Shown here piece after piece: positions 11,177-23,479 of a DNA stretch of 64,000 nt. The translations under genes and the position numbers were made by a program. Under the pieces are notes generated by a model. That model saw only the letters and a program-made list of their open reading frames with translations. It was not told the origin of the DNA and searched no databases. The DNA lies in assembly GCF_023898315.1 (NCBI RefSeq), contig NC_064621.1, positions 541,715,383 through 541,779,382 on the forward strand, read 5' to 3'. This stretch comes from Schistocerca nitens. Lineage: Eukaryota > Arthropoda > Insecta > Orthoptera > Acrididae. Position 1 is the stretch's first letter. Every line of letters begins with the position of its first letter.

Positions 11177-14100
11177 TAATTACGGATTTCTGTAGTTGTA
11201 TATATAAGTTTGGATGTAGCTGTATTGCATTGATGTACTGGTGGATATTGTGTGGTATGACTCCTGTTGATGCCACATGTCCTTGATTTCCTCAGCCAGT
11301 TGGATGTATTTTTCAATTTTTTCTCCTGTTTTCTTTTGTATATTTGTTGTATTGGGTATGGATATTTCGATTAGTTGTGTTAATTTCTTCTTTTTATTGG
11401 TGAGTATGATGTCAGGTTTGTTATGTGGCATTGTTTTATCTGTTATAATGGTTCTGTTCCAGTATAATTTGTATTCATCATTCTCCAGTACATTTTATGG
11501 TGCATACTTGTATGTAGGAACTTGTTGTTTTAAAAGTTTATGTTGTTAGGCAAGCTGTTGATGTATTATTTTTACGACATTGTCATGTCTTCTGGGGTAT
11601 TCTGTATTTGCTAGTATTGTACATCTGCTTGTGATGTGATCTACTGTTTCTATTTGTTGTTTACAAAGTCTGCATTTATCTGTTGTGGTATTGGGATCTT
11701 TAATAATATGCTTGCTGTAATATCTGGTGTTTATTGTTTGATCCTGTATTGCAATCATGAATCCTTCTGTCTCACTGTATATATTGCCTTTTCTTAGCCA
11801 TGTGTTGGATGCGTCTTGATCGATGTGTGGCTGTGTTAGATGATACGGGTGCTTGCCATGAAGTGTTTTCTTTTTCCAATTTACTTTCTTCGTATCTGTT
11901 GATGTTACGTGATCTAAAGGGTTGTAGAAGTGGTTATGAAATTGCAGTGGTGTAGCCGATGTATTTATATGAGTGATTGCCTTGTGTATTTTGCTAGTTT
12001 CTGCTCGTTCTAGAAAGAATTTTCTTAAATTGTCTACCTGTCCATAATGTAGGTTTTTTATGTCGATAAATCCCCTTCCTCCTTCCTTTCTGCTTAATGT
12101 GAATCTTTCTGTTGCTGAATGTATGTGATGTATTCTATATTTGTGGCATTGTGATCGTGTAAGTGTATTGAGTGCTTCTAGGTCTGTGTTACTCCATTTC
12201 ACTACTCCAAATGAGTAGGTCAATATTGGTATGGCATAAGTATTTATAGCTTTTGTCTTGTTTCTTGCTGTCAATTCTGTTTTCAGTATTTTTGTTAGTA
12301 TTTGTCTATATTTTTCTTTTAGTTCTTCTTTAATATTTGTATTATCTATTCCTATTTTTTGTCTGTATCCTAGATATTTATAGGCATCTGTTTTTTCCAT
12401 CGCTTCTATGCAGTCGCTGTGGTTATCCAATATGTAATCTTCTTGTTTAGTGTGTTTTCCCTTGACTATGCTATTTTTCTTACATTTGTCTGTTCCAAAA
12501 GCCATATTTATATCATTGCTGAATACTTCTGTTATCTTTAGTAATTGGTTGAGTTGTTGATTTGTTGCTGCCAGTAGTTTTAGATCATCCATGTATAGCA
12601 GATGTGTGATTTTGTGTGGGTATGTTCCAGTAATATTGTATCCATAATTTGTATTATTTAGCATGTTGGATAGTGGGTTCAGAGCAAGGCAGAACCAGAA
12701 AGGACTTAATGAGTCTCCTTGGTATATTCCACGCTTAATCTGTATTGGCTGTGATGTGATATTATTTAAATTTGTTTGGATATTAAGTGTGGTTTTCCAA
12801 TTTTTCATTACTATGTTTAGGAACTGTATCAATTTAGGATCTACTTTGTATATTTCCAATATTTGTAGTAACCATGAGTGGGGTACACTATCAAAAGCTT
12901 TTTGGTAATCAATGTATGCGTAGTGTAGCGACCTTTGTTTAGTTTTAGCTTGATATGTCACCTCTGCATCTATTATCAGTTGCTCTTTACATCCTCATGC
13001 TCCTTTGCAACAGCCTTTTTGTTCTTCATTTATAATTTTGTTCTGTGTTGTATGTGTCATTAATTTCTGTTTAATGACTGAAGTTAATATTTTGTATATT
13101 GTTGGTAGGCATGTTATGGGGCGATATTTAGCTGGGTTCGCTGTGTCTGCTTGATCTTTAGGTTTCAGATAAGTTATTCCATGTGTAAGTGTATCAGGGA
13201 ATGTGTATGGGTCTGCAATGTAACTGTTAAATAATTTAGTTAGATGTGAATGTGTTGAGGTGAACTTCTTTAACCAGAAATTTGCTATTTTATCTTTTCC
13301 AGGGGCTTTCCAATTGTGAGTAGAATTAATTGCTTGGGTGACTTCATGTTGCAAAATTATCACTTCAGGCATTTGTGGTATCATCTTGTATGTGTCTGTT
13401 TCTGCTTGTATCCACCGTGCATGCCTGTTATGTTGTACCGGGTTTGACCATATGTTGCTCCAGGAGTGTTCCATGTCTGTTATGTTTGGTGGATTGTTTA
13501 TTTTAATGTGTGTGTTATCTATTGTCTGGTAAAATTTCTTTTGGTTTGTGTTGAATGTTTGGTTTTGTTTCCTTCTATTTTCACTTTTTTTGTATCTTCT
13601 GAGTCGTTTGGCTAATGCTTGTAATTTCTGCTTCTTTTCGTCTAATTGCTCTGTCGCTTCTTGTTGTGAGATTTTACCTAACCTTTTTCGTTTTTTTTTC
13701 CGAGATTTCATTTCTTATAAATTGTGTTAGCTGTCCGATGTCTTTTCTCAGTTTTTCTATTTTGATCTGTAGCCTGTGTTGCCATGCTGGTTTTGTGGGT
13801 TTCTTCTGTGTGTTGGTTGGTTCTGATCTCTGCCTAGTGTGTATATTTAGTGTAGTGTGTGCTCCTATATAAACCAGTAGTTGTAACTCTTCCATAGTTG
13901 TGTTTTCATTTATTTTGTTGTGTATGATTGTGTTGATAGTTTTTATTGTTGTTTCGACTTGTGGGTTATTTGGTGGTCTATGCAAGAATGGTCTAATGTC
14001 TGTATTTGTGTCTTTGTATTCTATATATGTTAGCTGAAATTTTTCTTCTATATCTAACATGTGTGTCACTTCGTGTTCTATTTGTGCTTGTTCTGGTGGC

Positions 14101-14660
14101 TGTCTTAAGATTTCGTTTTCCTCTCATTGTTTAATTGGTGCGTGTTGTTCTTTGTTTGTTTGCTCTGGGATGTTTGAGTCCATTACTGTATTTTCTTCTT
14201 CTTCTGATTGCACATTATTTTGTTCCAGTATTTGTTGTACTTGTCGTTTGATGTGTTCTAATTCTGACTGGGGTATCCTGTTATTTTTGATTATTACACG
14301 GATCTGATCAGCTAGTCGTTGTTCTGTTACAAATTTTAATTCTGGGTATCTGGTAATAAATGTTGTGTATACTTGTGATCTGTATCCAGTTGTGTTGGTT
14401 CCTAGGTTTGTTGCTTGGTAATAACAGAACATGAGGTGTCGATTAACTTCATCTGACCATCTCATCCTCTGTCTTTGTTTTCCTTCTAGGGTGGTTGCAG
14501 GAAGCATATCCTGCAAAACACCTCTATTTGGATTTAAATCATTTTCAAGTTCACTAACAGTGTTGTTACCATTGTGGGCGGGCATAGGGTTCAAGCGTCG
14601 TCCTCGACCATGACGGCGCTTCTCCGAGGCTTCTTTAGTTCTGTCCTGAACCAACTAATC
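11177..14660 (-). mobile_element. R4/Dong-like LINE with restriction-like endonuclease
   Basis: One long minus-strand ORF can be followed from the ATG at 14654 to about 11180. Its order is: a basic N-terminus; a helix-rich Myb-like region (MRWSDEVNRHLMFCYYQ...RLADQIRVIIKNN, 14470-14280); the RT with WKAPGKDKIANFWLKKF, YIDYQKAFDSVPHSWLL, IYQGDSLSPFWFCLALNPLS and LLYMDDLKLL (YMDD at 12595-12584); a CCHC-type knuckle CRLCKQQIETVDHITSRC (about 11680-11620); then KPDIILTNKKKKLTQLIEIS (about 11418-11360), a PD-(D/E)xK restriction-like endonuclease. That layout and the YMDDLKLL wording fit the R4/Dong group. Lesions: in-frame TGA at about 14124 and 12995, a frameshift at a T9 run near 13690, and two stops between 11546 and 11480. 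The RLE C-terminus is replaced after HTI, near 11250. Confidence 0.88.
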
Positions 14661-15217
14661 ACACTAAAAGGGGGGTTAGCCCTATTAGTGGTCTGATTCC
14701 TCTTCGTTTAGTGCTTTCACGTCAAATGAAAACAAGGCGGATTTCTGTGGCTGGGAGCTACCAAGTGAATTATGATGGAGCAGTCAGTCAGTGTTGCACG
14801 GGCTGATATACAAGACGGAGCATGCCGTGTGTGAGGAAGTAATGCCAACACTTCTTAATCAATCTTCCAATGTTTGTTTTTGTTACAAATGAATAGAGAA
14901 TAATCTGTGTAAGTGCAGTGCTAATACAGGTCAGTTCTGTGTAACTTTTCAATACATTGTCACAGAACAGGCTGGCGACTTTGCTGTTTGTCACTGCTGA
15001 GTTAGTGGTTATTCTTAATATTTTTATGTCCCTGAAAACACACGTTATTGAAGCAAATATTGCACTAGTGATAATTTTGAACTGCTATATCAGATGGTCA
15101 CATAAAATTTTACTTTAAAACATTTTGTTTGTTCTGAGAAAGAAGTCAGTGTTTCCTATTCACACTTGATCTCACATAAAAATGTGATGAGCGGAATTTG
15201 TGGGGGATGTCTCAATC
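14661..15217. other. Unassigned spacer, possibly LINE 5'UTR
   Basis: The first about 60 bases (AAAGGGGGGTTAGCCC...) directly precede the R4/Dong-like ORF and may be its 5'UTR. The rest shows nothing I recognise. Confidence 0.4.
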
Positions 15218-15225
15218 CACACAGT

Positions 15226-15680
15226 TGTTGTTGTTGTTGTTGTTGTCTTCAGTCCTGAGACTGGTTTGATGCAGCTCTCCATGCTACTCTATCCTGTGCA
15301 AGCTTCTTCATCTCCCAGTACCTACTGCAACCTACATCCTTCTGAATCTGCTTAGTGTATTCATCTCTTGGTCTCCCTCTACGATTTTTACCCTCCACGC
15401 TGCCCTCCAATGCTAAATTTGTGATCCCTTGATGCCTCAAAACATGTCCTACCAACCGATCCCTTCTTCTAGTCAAGTTGTGCCACAAACTTCTCTTCTC
15501 CCCAATCCTATTCAATACCTCCTCATTAGTTACGTGATCTACCCACCTTATCTTCAGCATTCTTCTGTAGCACCACATTTCGAAAGCTTCTATTCTCTTC
15601 TTGTCCAAACTGGTTATCGTCCATGTTTCACTTCCATACATGGCTACACTCCATACAAATACTTTCAGAAACGACTTCTG
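15226..15680 (-). mobile_element. 5'-truncated RTE-like LINE with 8-bp TSD
   Basis: This is the 3' end of the same family as 35290-38578. It encodes VWSVAMYGSETWTITSLDKKR... through GRPRDEYTKQIQKDVG and AASNQSQD, followed by the (AAC)n tail on the minus strand (seen as GTT repeats from 15225). CACACAGT flanks the copy at 15218-15225 and 15681-15688, marking a clean target-site duplication. The ORF is intact over the retained segment. It keeps the frame through LWHNLTRRRDRLVGHVL, exactly where the full-length copy has lost a base, so it serves as a control for that lesion. Confidence 0.9.
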
Positions 15681-15688
15681 CACACAGT

Positions 15689-17000
15689 ATAAAAACGAAA
15701 TTATAAATATATGCAAAAACACTAGAAAAAATGCACCCGACTTCTTAGGAGAGAACCTAGAGCTGTATGTACATGCAATAGTTATTCTGATCTTATCTTC
15801 ACAGTCCATATGCAAAGCGGTTGCAGTTATTCCCAGAGTAATCATTTAAAACCAGTTCTTGAAATTTGGCTAATAGACTTTCTCGGGATAGTTTACGTCT
15901 ATCTTAGAGAGTCTTCCAGTTCAGTTCTTTCAGTATCTCTGAGAGATTCACCGATGGAGTAAACAAACCTGTGCCATTCGTGCTGCTGTTCACTTGTAAA
16001 CATTCAATATCCCCTGTTAGTCCTATATGGCACGGGTCCCACCCACTTGACCAACATTCTAGAAGGGGTCACATGAGTGATTTGTAAGCAATCTCCTTTG
16101 TAGATTGATTGCACTTCCCCAGTATTCTACAAATAAACAGATGTCTACCACCTGATTTACTTATGACTGAACCTAAGTGATCATTCCATTTCACGTCCCT
16201 AAAAAATGTTACATCCAGCTATTTGTATGAGTTGGCAGATTCCAGCAGTTACTCATTGTTGTTATAGTCATAGGATACTAGGTTTTTTAATTGTGTGAAG
16301 TGCAAAGTTTTACATTTTTGAATATTTAAACAAGTTGCCAATCTCTGTACCACTGAAATCTTATCAGTATATGACTGAATATTTATGCAGCAGCTTTCAG
16401 ATAGTATTTCATTATAGATAACAGCGTAATCTGCAAAAGGCCTAATTTTACTATTAATATTGTCTGCAAGGTCATTAATATACAGCATGGACAGCAAGGG
16501 TCTCAACAGGCTTCCCTGGGGCACACCTGAAGTTACGTCTACATCTGACGATGACTCTCCATCCGAGATAATGTGCTGTGTCCTCCATACCAAAAAGCCT
16601 CAATCCAGTTATGAATTTCATTTGATAACCCACGGGATCGTACTTTTGACAACAAGCATAGGTGTAGTACCAAGTTGAATGCTTTTCCGAAATCAAGAAA
16701 CACTGCATCTACCTGATTGCCTTTATCCTACACTTTCAGTATGTCATATGAGAAAAGTGCAAGTTGGGTTTCACATGATCGATGTTTTGGAAATCCATGC
16801 TGGTTGGCATTAATAAGGTGACTGTGTTCAAGATACCACATTTTGTTTGAGCTCAAAGTATATTTTAAGATTTTACAACAAATCAATGTTGAGGATATTG
16901 GACAGTAATTTTGTGGCTCACTTCTACTACCCTTCTTGTAGACAGGTTTGACCTGTGGTTTTTTTCCTCCAAGAACCGGGTATGGTTTTTTGTTCGAGGG
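15689..17000 (-). mobile_element. CR1-like LINE ORF2 relic
   Basis: Heavily mutated minus-strand RT of the same CR1-like group as 54771-56352. Recognisable are QVDAVFLDFGKAF (about 16715-16680), the TSGVPQGSLLRPLLSMLYIND core (about 16535-16470) and IRPFADYAVIYNE (about 16445-16400; the FADD box is FADY, so it is dead). The C-terminal YSSRFSPKKS part lies near 15755. The 5' end fades near 17000. The short RTE-like copy at 15226-15680 sits at its downstream edge. Confidence 0.75.
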
Positions 17001-17133
17001 TACTGTATCAACACATTCAGTTCACAATACTTTTCGTTTTAAATACAGTCCATGACTACACTAATGGATGGTGATTAAGCAGTGCAGTAGTAAGTTTCGA
17101 CATTATTACTTGCATTTACTCTCGGGTCTGATA

Positions 17134-17191
<58 letters not shown>

Positions 17192-18070
17192 TTTTGTTTA
17201 CAGCTGTGAATTTGTGAGAGACAATTCCATTTTCCATCCTGGGTGTTACTCAGTCACTGTTATTTATACTATGATCAGCTGAATTCAGCTCTTTGCCATT
17301 TTTACTCCTACACTTGTAAATTTACACAATTGGCCTTTGTGGGCCTGTACAAATGTGCATCTGTCATTTTAAAACTTAACCAATGTCAAAGAAAATATGA
17401 GCAAGAACAACATTTTTTCCCCTCATTGCTTTGAAATAACATTATTACCATAGTGGAATATGTATGTAACCTTAAGAATTAATAATATATCACCAAGAAC
17501 ATCACTCTGTGTGGATCCAACACTGCCAGTTTACTGTAAACAGCTGTTGAAAGATATACCAGCAAAAAGTCACCACTGGGCAGCCGATTGCACTTACCAA
17601 TATGTGCTGGGTAAATGGTGTCTCGCTATTATGTATATTTCATTGGTGTGTGTAAAATTTTGTTCCACCTCTCCAAAGTGTTCCAGTAAATTTTGTACAA
17701 AGACATTAGATAAAAATTAACTTCTTTAACTCTGAACTAACAAGACTTAGGCTTCCTTGTCTCTGGAGTTGAAAAAAAAAGTGAGCTGCTACCCCCCCCC
17801 CCCCCCCCTCCCCCTCTTCCTCAAGTAGTAGAATATCTCTCAACTTTTCTTTTCTGATTCCAATAATACTATCTAGTTAAAGTCTTCCCTTAATGTTCTG
17901 ATGAGTCTTAAAGTAAAGACAAAGAAGCATATTGTTTAGTGTCAGATCAATGTATTTGTATGTAATATTTGCCAATATTGAATGATACTTGGAAATCTCT
18001 TAGCATTTCATAAAATTGCCAGCATGATTGTAATGAATGTATGTTCTTTAACTAGTGTTTCTTGCAATAG
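17001..18070 (+). other. Intronic DNA upstream of a GLYR1 exon
   Basis: No coding feature is supported. It contains a (GT)n tract at 17136-17191 and a C-run near 17793-17808. The last bases before the exon give a pyrimidine-rich stretch and an AG acceptor (18069-18070). Confidence 0.6.
17136..17191. repeat. (GT)n microsatellite
   Basis: About 27 uninterrupted GT units. Confidence 0.97.
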
Positions 18071-18233
18071 GCGATAAATGCCAAAGGTGGCCGGTACCTG
18101 GAAGCCCAAGTACAAGGAAGTAAGATACAGGCGGAGGAAGGAACTCTTGTAATCTTAGCAGCTGGTGACAGATCTCTCTTTGATGAATGTCAGTCCTGTT
18201 TCAAAGCAATGGGCAAAAATTCTTTCTACCTTG
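18071..18233 (+). CDS. GLYR1: GLYR1/N-PAC homologue (Ndf), internal exon
   Basis: The exon starts after an AG at 18069-18070 and ends before GTGAGT at 18234. Its 163 bases give [20 protein letters not shown] and continue through [19 protein letters not shown] and [10 protein letters not shown], leaving one extra base. This is the end of the NAD(P)-binding half of a beta-hydroxyacid-dehydrogenase-like domain. The wording ([20 protein letters not shown]) matches insect Ndf and vertebrate GLYR1. Known family role: a nuclear, PWWP-containing factor that binds nucleosomes on H3K36-methylated gene bodies, helps Pol II pass nucleosomes, and in vertebrates partners the demethylase LSD2. The PWWP and the Rossmann GxGxxG lie in upstream exons that I could not find in this window. 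Confidence 0.93.
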
Positions 18234-18949
18234 GTGAGTATAGTACTGGACTTGTTCTTCAGGCTTTGTATTATTTGCTTGTGTTTTAAATTTCTCAGGA
18301 CTCCTTGAATAAGAGAAAAGGTTTCATTCCAGTAGTGACTGGTAAAATTACTTAACTGGTACAATAAATGTTTTTTACATAGTTCCCTTTAATGGAAATG
18401 CATTTTCTGCAGTGTGTGGCCAGCTTTTTGATCCCCTCTTGAAAGAAAACTGATGATCATGCCAACAGCAAATCACATATATACTGCTTAACTTCCATTT
18501 CAATGTTGGACTGTTTCCACCCAAATACCATCCATCGGGGGCGGGGGAATTGCGTATGTGCATGACATGTAATATAGTGTGGATTGTGAAAAGATTGTTA
18601 AATGCTATGATCATATTGTTTTCTGTAACACCTAAGAACTACATTCTCTTATCCCTCCTCCCCTGTCCATGTTTCTACTTATTCGTCACATGCATATCAT
18701 AGCAGTGATCCTTTTTTTTTTATAGAACATTTTACGACCCTTTGACTCCCGTAGCGGTAGATCCCTGTATTTTCTGTTGTACATACATTAATCCTTCTTC
18801 CATAGGTCATGAATTTGGCATTTCGTAATGATGTGGAATGTGTCACTTTAAAATAAGTTCTTTTTAGATATATTTTTTCCACGTGGAATGTTTCCCTCTG
18901 TTATATTCATAAAATAAGTTTTCTTTACACAAAATAATTTAATGTAACA

Positions 18950-21900
18950 TTTTTTTACTGCTTCATATCTAAGAATTCATCTATTGCGTAGGAGGAGTTG
19001 TCATTCAGAAATTTGCTTTTAAATGTTGTTTGGCTATCTGTCAGACTTTTAATACTATTTGGCAAATGGCCAAAGATTTTTGTGGCAGCATAATTCACCC
19101 CTTTCTGTGCCAAAGCGAGGTTTAATCCAGAATAGTGAAGATCATCCTTTCTTCTAGTGTTGTAGCTATGTACTTCGCTGTTACTTTTGAATTGGGATGG
19201 GTTATTAATGACAAATTTTATAAGTGAATATATATATTGTGAAGGTACTGTGAATCTCCTGAGTTCCTTAAATAAATGTCTGCAAGGTGATCTTGGGTGG
19301 GCTTCATATATTATTCTGATTACACGTTTTTGTGCAATGTATACTTTCTCCCTTAATGACGATTTGCTCCAAAATATGATGCCATATGAAAGCAGTGAAT
19401 GAAAATAGGCATAGTAGGCTAATTTACTGAAACGTTTATCACCAAAATTTGCAATAACCCTAATAGCATAAGTAGCTGAACCTAACCATTTCAGCAGATC
19501 ATTGATTTGTTTCTTCCAATTCAATTTCTCATTGCTGCACACACCCAGAAATTTTAGTATTCTGCCTTAACTACAGACTTCTGTTCATTATCTATATTTA
19601 TCAATGGTGTTATGCCATTTACTGTACAGAATTGTATAAACTGTGTTTTCTCAAAATTTAGTGAGAGTCCATTTGCAGAGAACCACTTAATAATTTTCTG
19701 AAAGACGTCATTTGCAATTTCCTCAGCTGCTGCTTGCTTGTTGGGTGTGATTACTATACTTGTATCATCAGCAAAAAAAACTAGCTTTGCATCTTCATGA
19801 GTGTAGAGTGGCAAGTCGTTAATATATTGTTAAGAATGGTAAGGGACCCAAGACAGCCTGCAGAAAACTGTTCTTGATACCTCCTCAGTTACAGGACTCT
19901 GCTGGTTTTTGCAGGCTATCTGCACTGTTAATTTCAACCATCTGCATTCTCCCAGTTATTCCGATGCCTCTTCTTTAGTCTTCTTCTTATTTCTTGTTTA
20001 TTCCGGCTTCTTGAGATCCCTTATGAAGAGGCACGATACAACACAGTCAGTAGTGGTGTGGGACAAACAATGAAGTTACACAACAGTTAGTAACTTAACT
20101 TCTGAAACCACCAGTTTATTGGCATTTCTGGAAATAAAATCACTGTCATACTCTCATGCGGTCAGCAAATTTCATGTAACAGTTTATATGTGTAATGGGA
20201 CTTAATACGTCGCAAATCGTTCTAATGAATAAATTAATCTGCATTACAGTGTTGCTAAGCAACATGATCAACAAGGTGATATGTGTCTCAATTAAAACAG
20301 AACCTTGATATTTTGAATAAACTTTCGGTTCATTTTTGTCAAAATCAGCACTTGTCTCAAAATTAATTTCCAACTTCGTGCATTAAGTTCAAGCGTGTTT
20401 GCAACTATTGTATGTGATTAACTGGACAGCTCGATCATGCACTAGTGTGTAACGTATTTCAGATGAAGCATGCAGGTTTGTTTTTCCTAATTGGCTAAAT
20501 GACTCTTTTGTAATAACGTGATGTGTCTGTCTCGCGTCAAGTCTAAATGAAACTGGATTTGTCTCCATTCGGGTCAAAATCACAAAATATAAAATTTATT
20601 GCGCAGGTCAGCGAACTGTACACATGAACTTTTTAGCACTCTAAGTGATAACTCGTCTCGGAGTGAAAGCCGCACATAAATTCACACTTTTTCATGCACA
20701 CAAAATTCAAAACGCCTTTATATTAAACAGATAAATTATGGCCTGCAATTACTAAATAACATTTCCCATTCTGAGTAAACTTCAAGGACTTGTATTTCAT
20801 AATCAATAAAACTTTATCACCTGAAAGAAACTATTAGTTTGCTAAAACTGATTCAGATTACAGTCGACTCGTGTGTAGACGATGACGTCACAAATTGATA
20901 CTTGTTTGGAATGAATGAAATACCTATACTGAAAAATACTGTCTGTTGAGTAATTTACTGACTTTTATAACAAATTTGCTACTCCTTGCATCACTACACA
21001 GTTAAGTATAAATTAAACCATTTGTGCACTGTCTCACTCGTACCACAATACTTCTTATCTAGAATAATTTCATGATTCACACAATCAAAAGCCTTGGAGA
21101 TATCGCAAAATATACCAATGGATGATGTTCGGTTATTCAATGCATTTTATATTTGAACAGTGAAAGCATATATAGCATTTTCTGTTGAAAAGCCTTTCTG
21201 AAAACCAAATTGACATTTTGTTAGTACTTTATTTTTACTAATATGTGATGCTACTCTTGAATGCATTACTTTTTCAATAAATTTGGATAAAGCTGTCAGA
21301 AGTGAGATTGGGTGGTAGTTGTTAGCATTAGATCTGTCCCCTTTTTTATGCAATGGTTTAACAATAGCTTATTTCAGTCTGGAAAAATGCCCTGTTTCAG
21401 TAAGCTATTACATATGTGGCTGAGAATCCTACTTATTTGTTGGGAACAAGCTTTTAGTACTCTGTTGGAAATGCCATTAATTCCATGTGAGCTTTTACTT
21501 TTGAGTGAATTTATTATTTTCCTAATTTCAGTAGGAGAGGTGGGTTGAATTTCAATTTAATCAAATTGCATAGGTACTGCCTCTTCCATATACTGCCTTG
21601 CATTTTCTAATGAATAGCTGGATCATATTTTCTCTACAACACTTAAAAATTGATTATTAAAAATGTTATCTACTTCTGACTTGTTGTTAACAAACTTTTC
21701 ATTGTGTTTGATAGAAATACAGTCTTCCTGTGCTTTCGGTTGCCCTGTATCCCTTTTAACAATATTCCAACTTGTTTTAATTTTATTATCAGATGTTCTG
21801 ATCTCAGACATAATGCACATACTTCTGGACTTTTTAATAACTTTTCTTAATACAGTGCAGTAGTTTTTATAATGTTCCATTGTTTCAGGATCATTACGCC

Positions 21901-22190
21901 TAGCTAGTAGATAAATTTCTGTTTTTTTTGTTTACAAGATATTTTTATCCCTTTAGTAAGCCATGGCTTTTTACACGGTTTCTTGCAATTATATTTCACT
22001 GTTTTCTAACCATTTTAAAATATACTCACAAAGGTATCATGAAATAGATTAAGTTTTAAATTAGCATCATGTTCCCTGTACACCTCATCCCTGTATAACT
22101 GTTGCAAGCTTTTCCTAAAATTTTGAATTGTTAAATCGTTAATTGAACGTACTGTTTTGGAGGATGGCTTTGCGTTACTGCATGGAACTA
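18950..22190 (-). mobile_element. Two-ORF LINE: ORF2 RT and C-terminus
   Basis: Minus-strand RT of a Jockey/CR1-group LINE. Order from the RT N-terminus: KKGDRSNANNYHPISLLTAL (about 21345-21290), KCQFGFQKGFSTENAIYAF (about 21225-21165), GIFCDISKAFDCVNHEIILD (about 21112-21050), then an insertion. After it come a damaged LGPL...INDLP and LVFFADDTSIVITPN (about 19785-19740, FADD box intact), WFSANGLSLNFEKTQ, and a long C-terminal ORF (19542-18955) with LLSYGIIFWSKSS and a natural stop after DMKQ. Frameshifts and an insertion of about 1.1 kb (19940-21000) inactivate it. Upstream sequence (21620-22190) is the linker between EN and RT. Confidence 0.85.
19940..21000. other. Unidentified insertion inside LINE RT
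   Basis: The RT reading stops after KAFDCVNHEIILDK (about 21050) and resumes near VLGPL (about 19865). In related RTs these points are about 60-80 codons apart, but here they are about 1.2 kb apart. The intervening DNA is AT-rich, has no recognisable coding domain, and I could not identify its termini or duplications. Edges are approximate. Confidence 0.5.
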
Positions 22191-23479
22191 AGGGGTGTTC
22201 AAAAAGCCTCTCCGCAGTGCCGTATGATTGTTAGCCCCGCATGCTGTATGATTGTTCGCCTGCCTGGCTTACTTCCCTTCAAGTGGACTCTCCCAACATT
22301 CCACTGTTTCGTTATCTCAGCCATCATCAGTAGTATCTTTGTTGTGTGTCGTTACGTGTTGACGTGAACCCTTAAGTTTAGTTCCTTTGTTTTGTTTTTG
22401 TCACTGTTAAAATGCTAACCATTGAAGAATGAGTGTTTTTAGTCGAACAAGTGTTCAAAGCTGGCGGTAAATAAGCAGTTTCAGTTCATCAAACATTTAA
22501 TTCAATTTTCCCGGAGACAACACTCCCACATCACGATACTGTGCGAAATTTGATTAACAAATTTTGAAGTACAGGTTCAGTGACAGATGTTCTGAGAAGT
22601 GGTCGTCCTACTGTTTTGTCCGAGGATAAACTACTCGATATTCCTGATAAAATGTCCATGAGTCCGAACAAGTCAGTAAGTAAACTCACCCAGGAAATCA
22701 ATGTTAGTGTCGGAACGGTCCACACAGCTGTAAGGAAAAAAAGTAGAACTTTTATCATACAAAGTGACAGTCGTGCAAGAACTGAAAAATACTGATCATG
22801 GCAAGAGACTACATTATTGTCAATGGTTCAAAAATTTTGTTCAACAAAATGGAAGGGATATTCTTAATGAAACATTTTTCACTGATGAAACGTGGTTTCA
22901 TGTATCCAGGTACATGAACTCGCAAAATTCTCGTATGTGGAGTACTGAAAATCCATTGTGTATTCATGAGGAACCACTTCATTCTGTGAAAATAGGAGTC
23001 CATTCTTGTATTTACTGAACGGTTATTTTCAGCAAGATGGTGCAACCGCACATACAGCTCGCGTTTCAATGTCACTGCTTGCTGATGTTTTTGGTGATCG
23101 CATAATTTCACAGGGACTTTGGCCTCCACGATCGCCTGACCTAACGCCACCTGACTTTTTCTTCTGGGGTGCAAAGAAAGCAACTGTCTATAAAAACCGT
23201 CCAAAATCCACCGATAAACTGAAAACTGCAGTATCCACTTTCACTGCTTCTGTTACAGAAGAAATGTTACAGCTTGTGTTTGGAAACATGATCAGATTAA
23301 TTGAATTGTGTATTCAACAACAAGGCTGACACTTCCAACATTTAATGTGAAAATTTGTAAGTAAAAATGAATATTCAATAAATGAATAACTTGAGTTTCA
23401 TTTCGGTATATTCACTGCAGCATACGCACGCGCGGCTAACAATCATACGGCACTGTGGAGAGACTTTTTGAACACCCCG
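22191..23479 (+). mobile_element. Tc1/mariner-superfamily element with TIRs and TA TSD
   Basis: The ends are inverted repeats: GGGGTGTTCAAAAAGCCTCT from 22192 mirrors AGAGACTTTTTGAACACCCC ending at 23478. Identity runs on for about 45 bases (CAGTGCCGTATGATTGTTAGCC). TA lies on both sides (22189-22190, 23480-23481). Plus-strand transposase pieces are an HTH region (MLTIEE..., SVTDVLRSGRPTVLSEDKLL), NETFFTDETWFHVSRYMNSQ (first Asp), GYFQQDGATAHTARVSM (second Asp) and LWPPRSPDLTPPDFFFWG (third acidic site as Asp). Stops, and a deletion of roughly 35-40 codons between VHS and LLNGYF, inactivate it. It is inserted in the LINE EN-RT linker. Confidence 0.92.

Noticed and set aside
8573..18070. Upstream GLYR1 exon in this interval
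   Set aside because: Scanned by eye for coding sequence preceding [13 protein letters not shown] next to a GT donor and found none. A splice-aware protein alignment would settle it.
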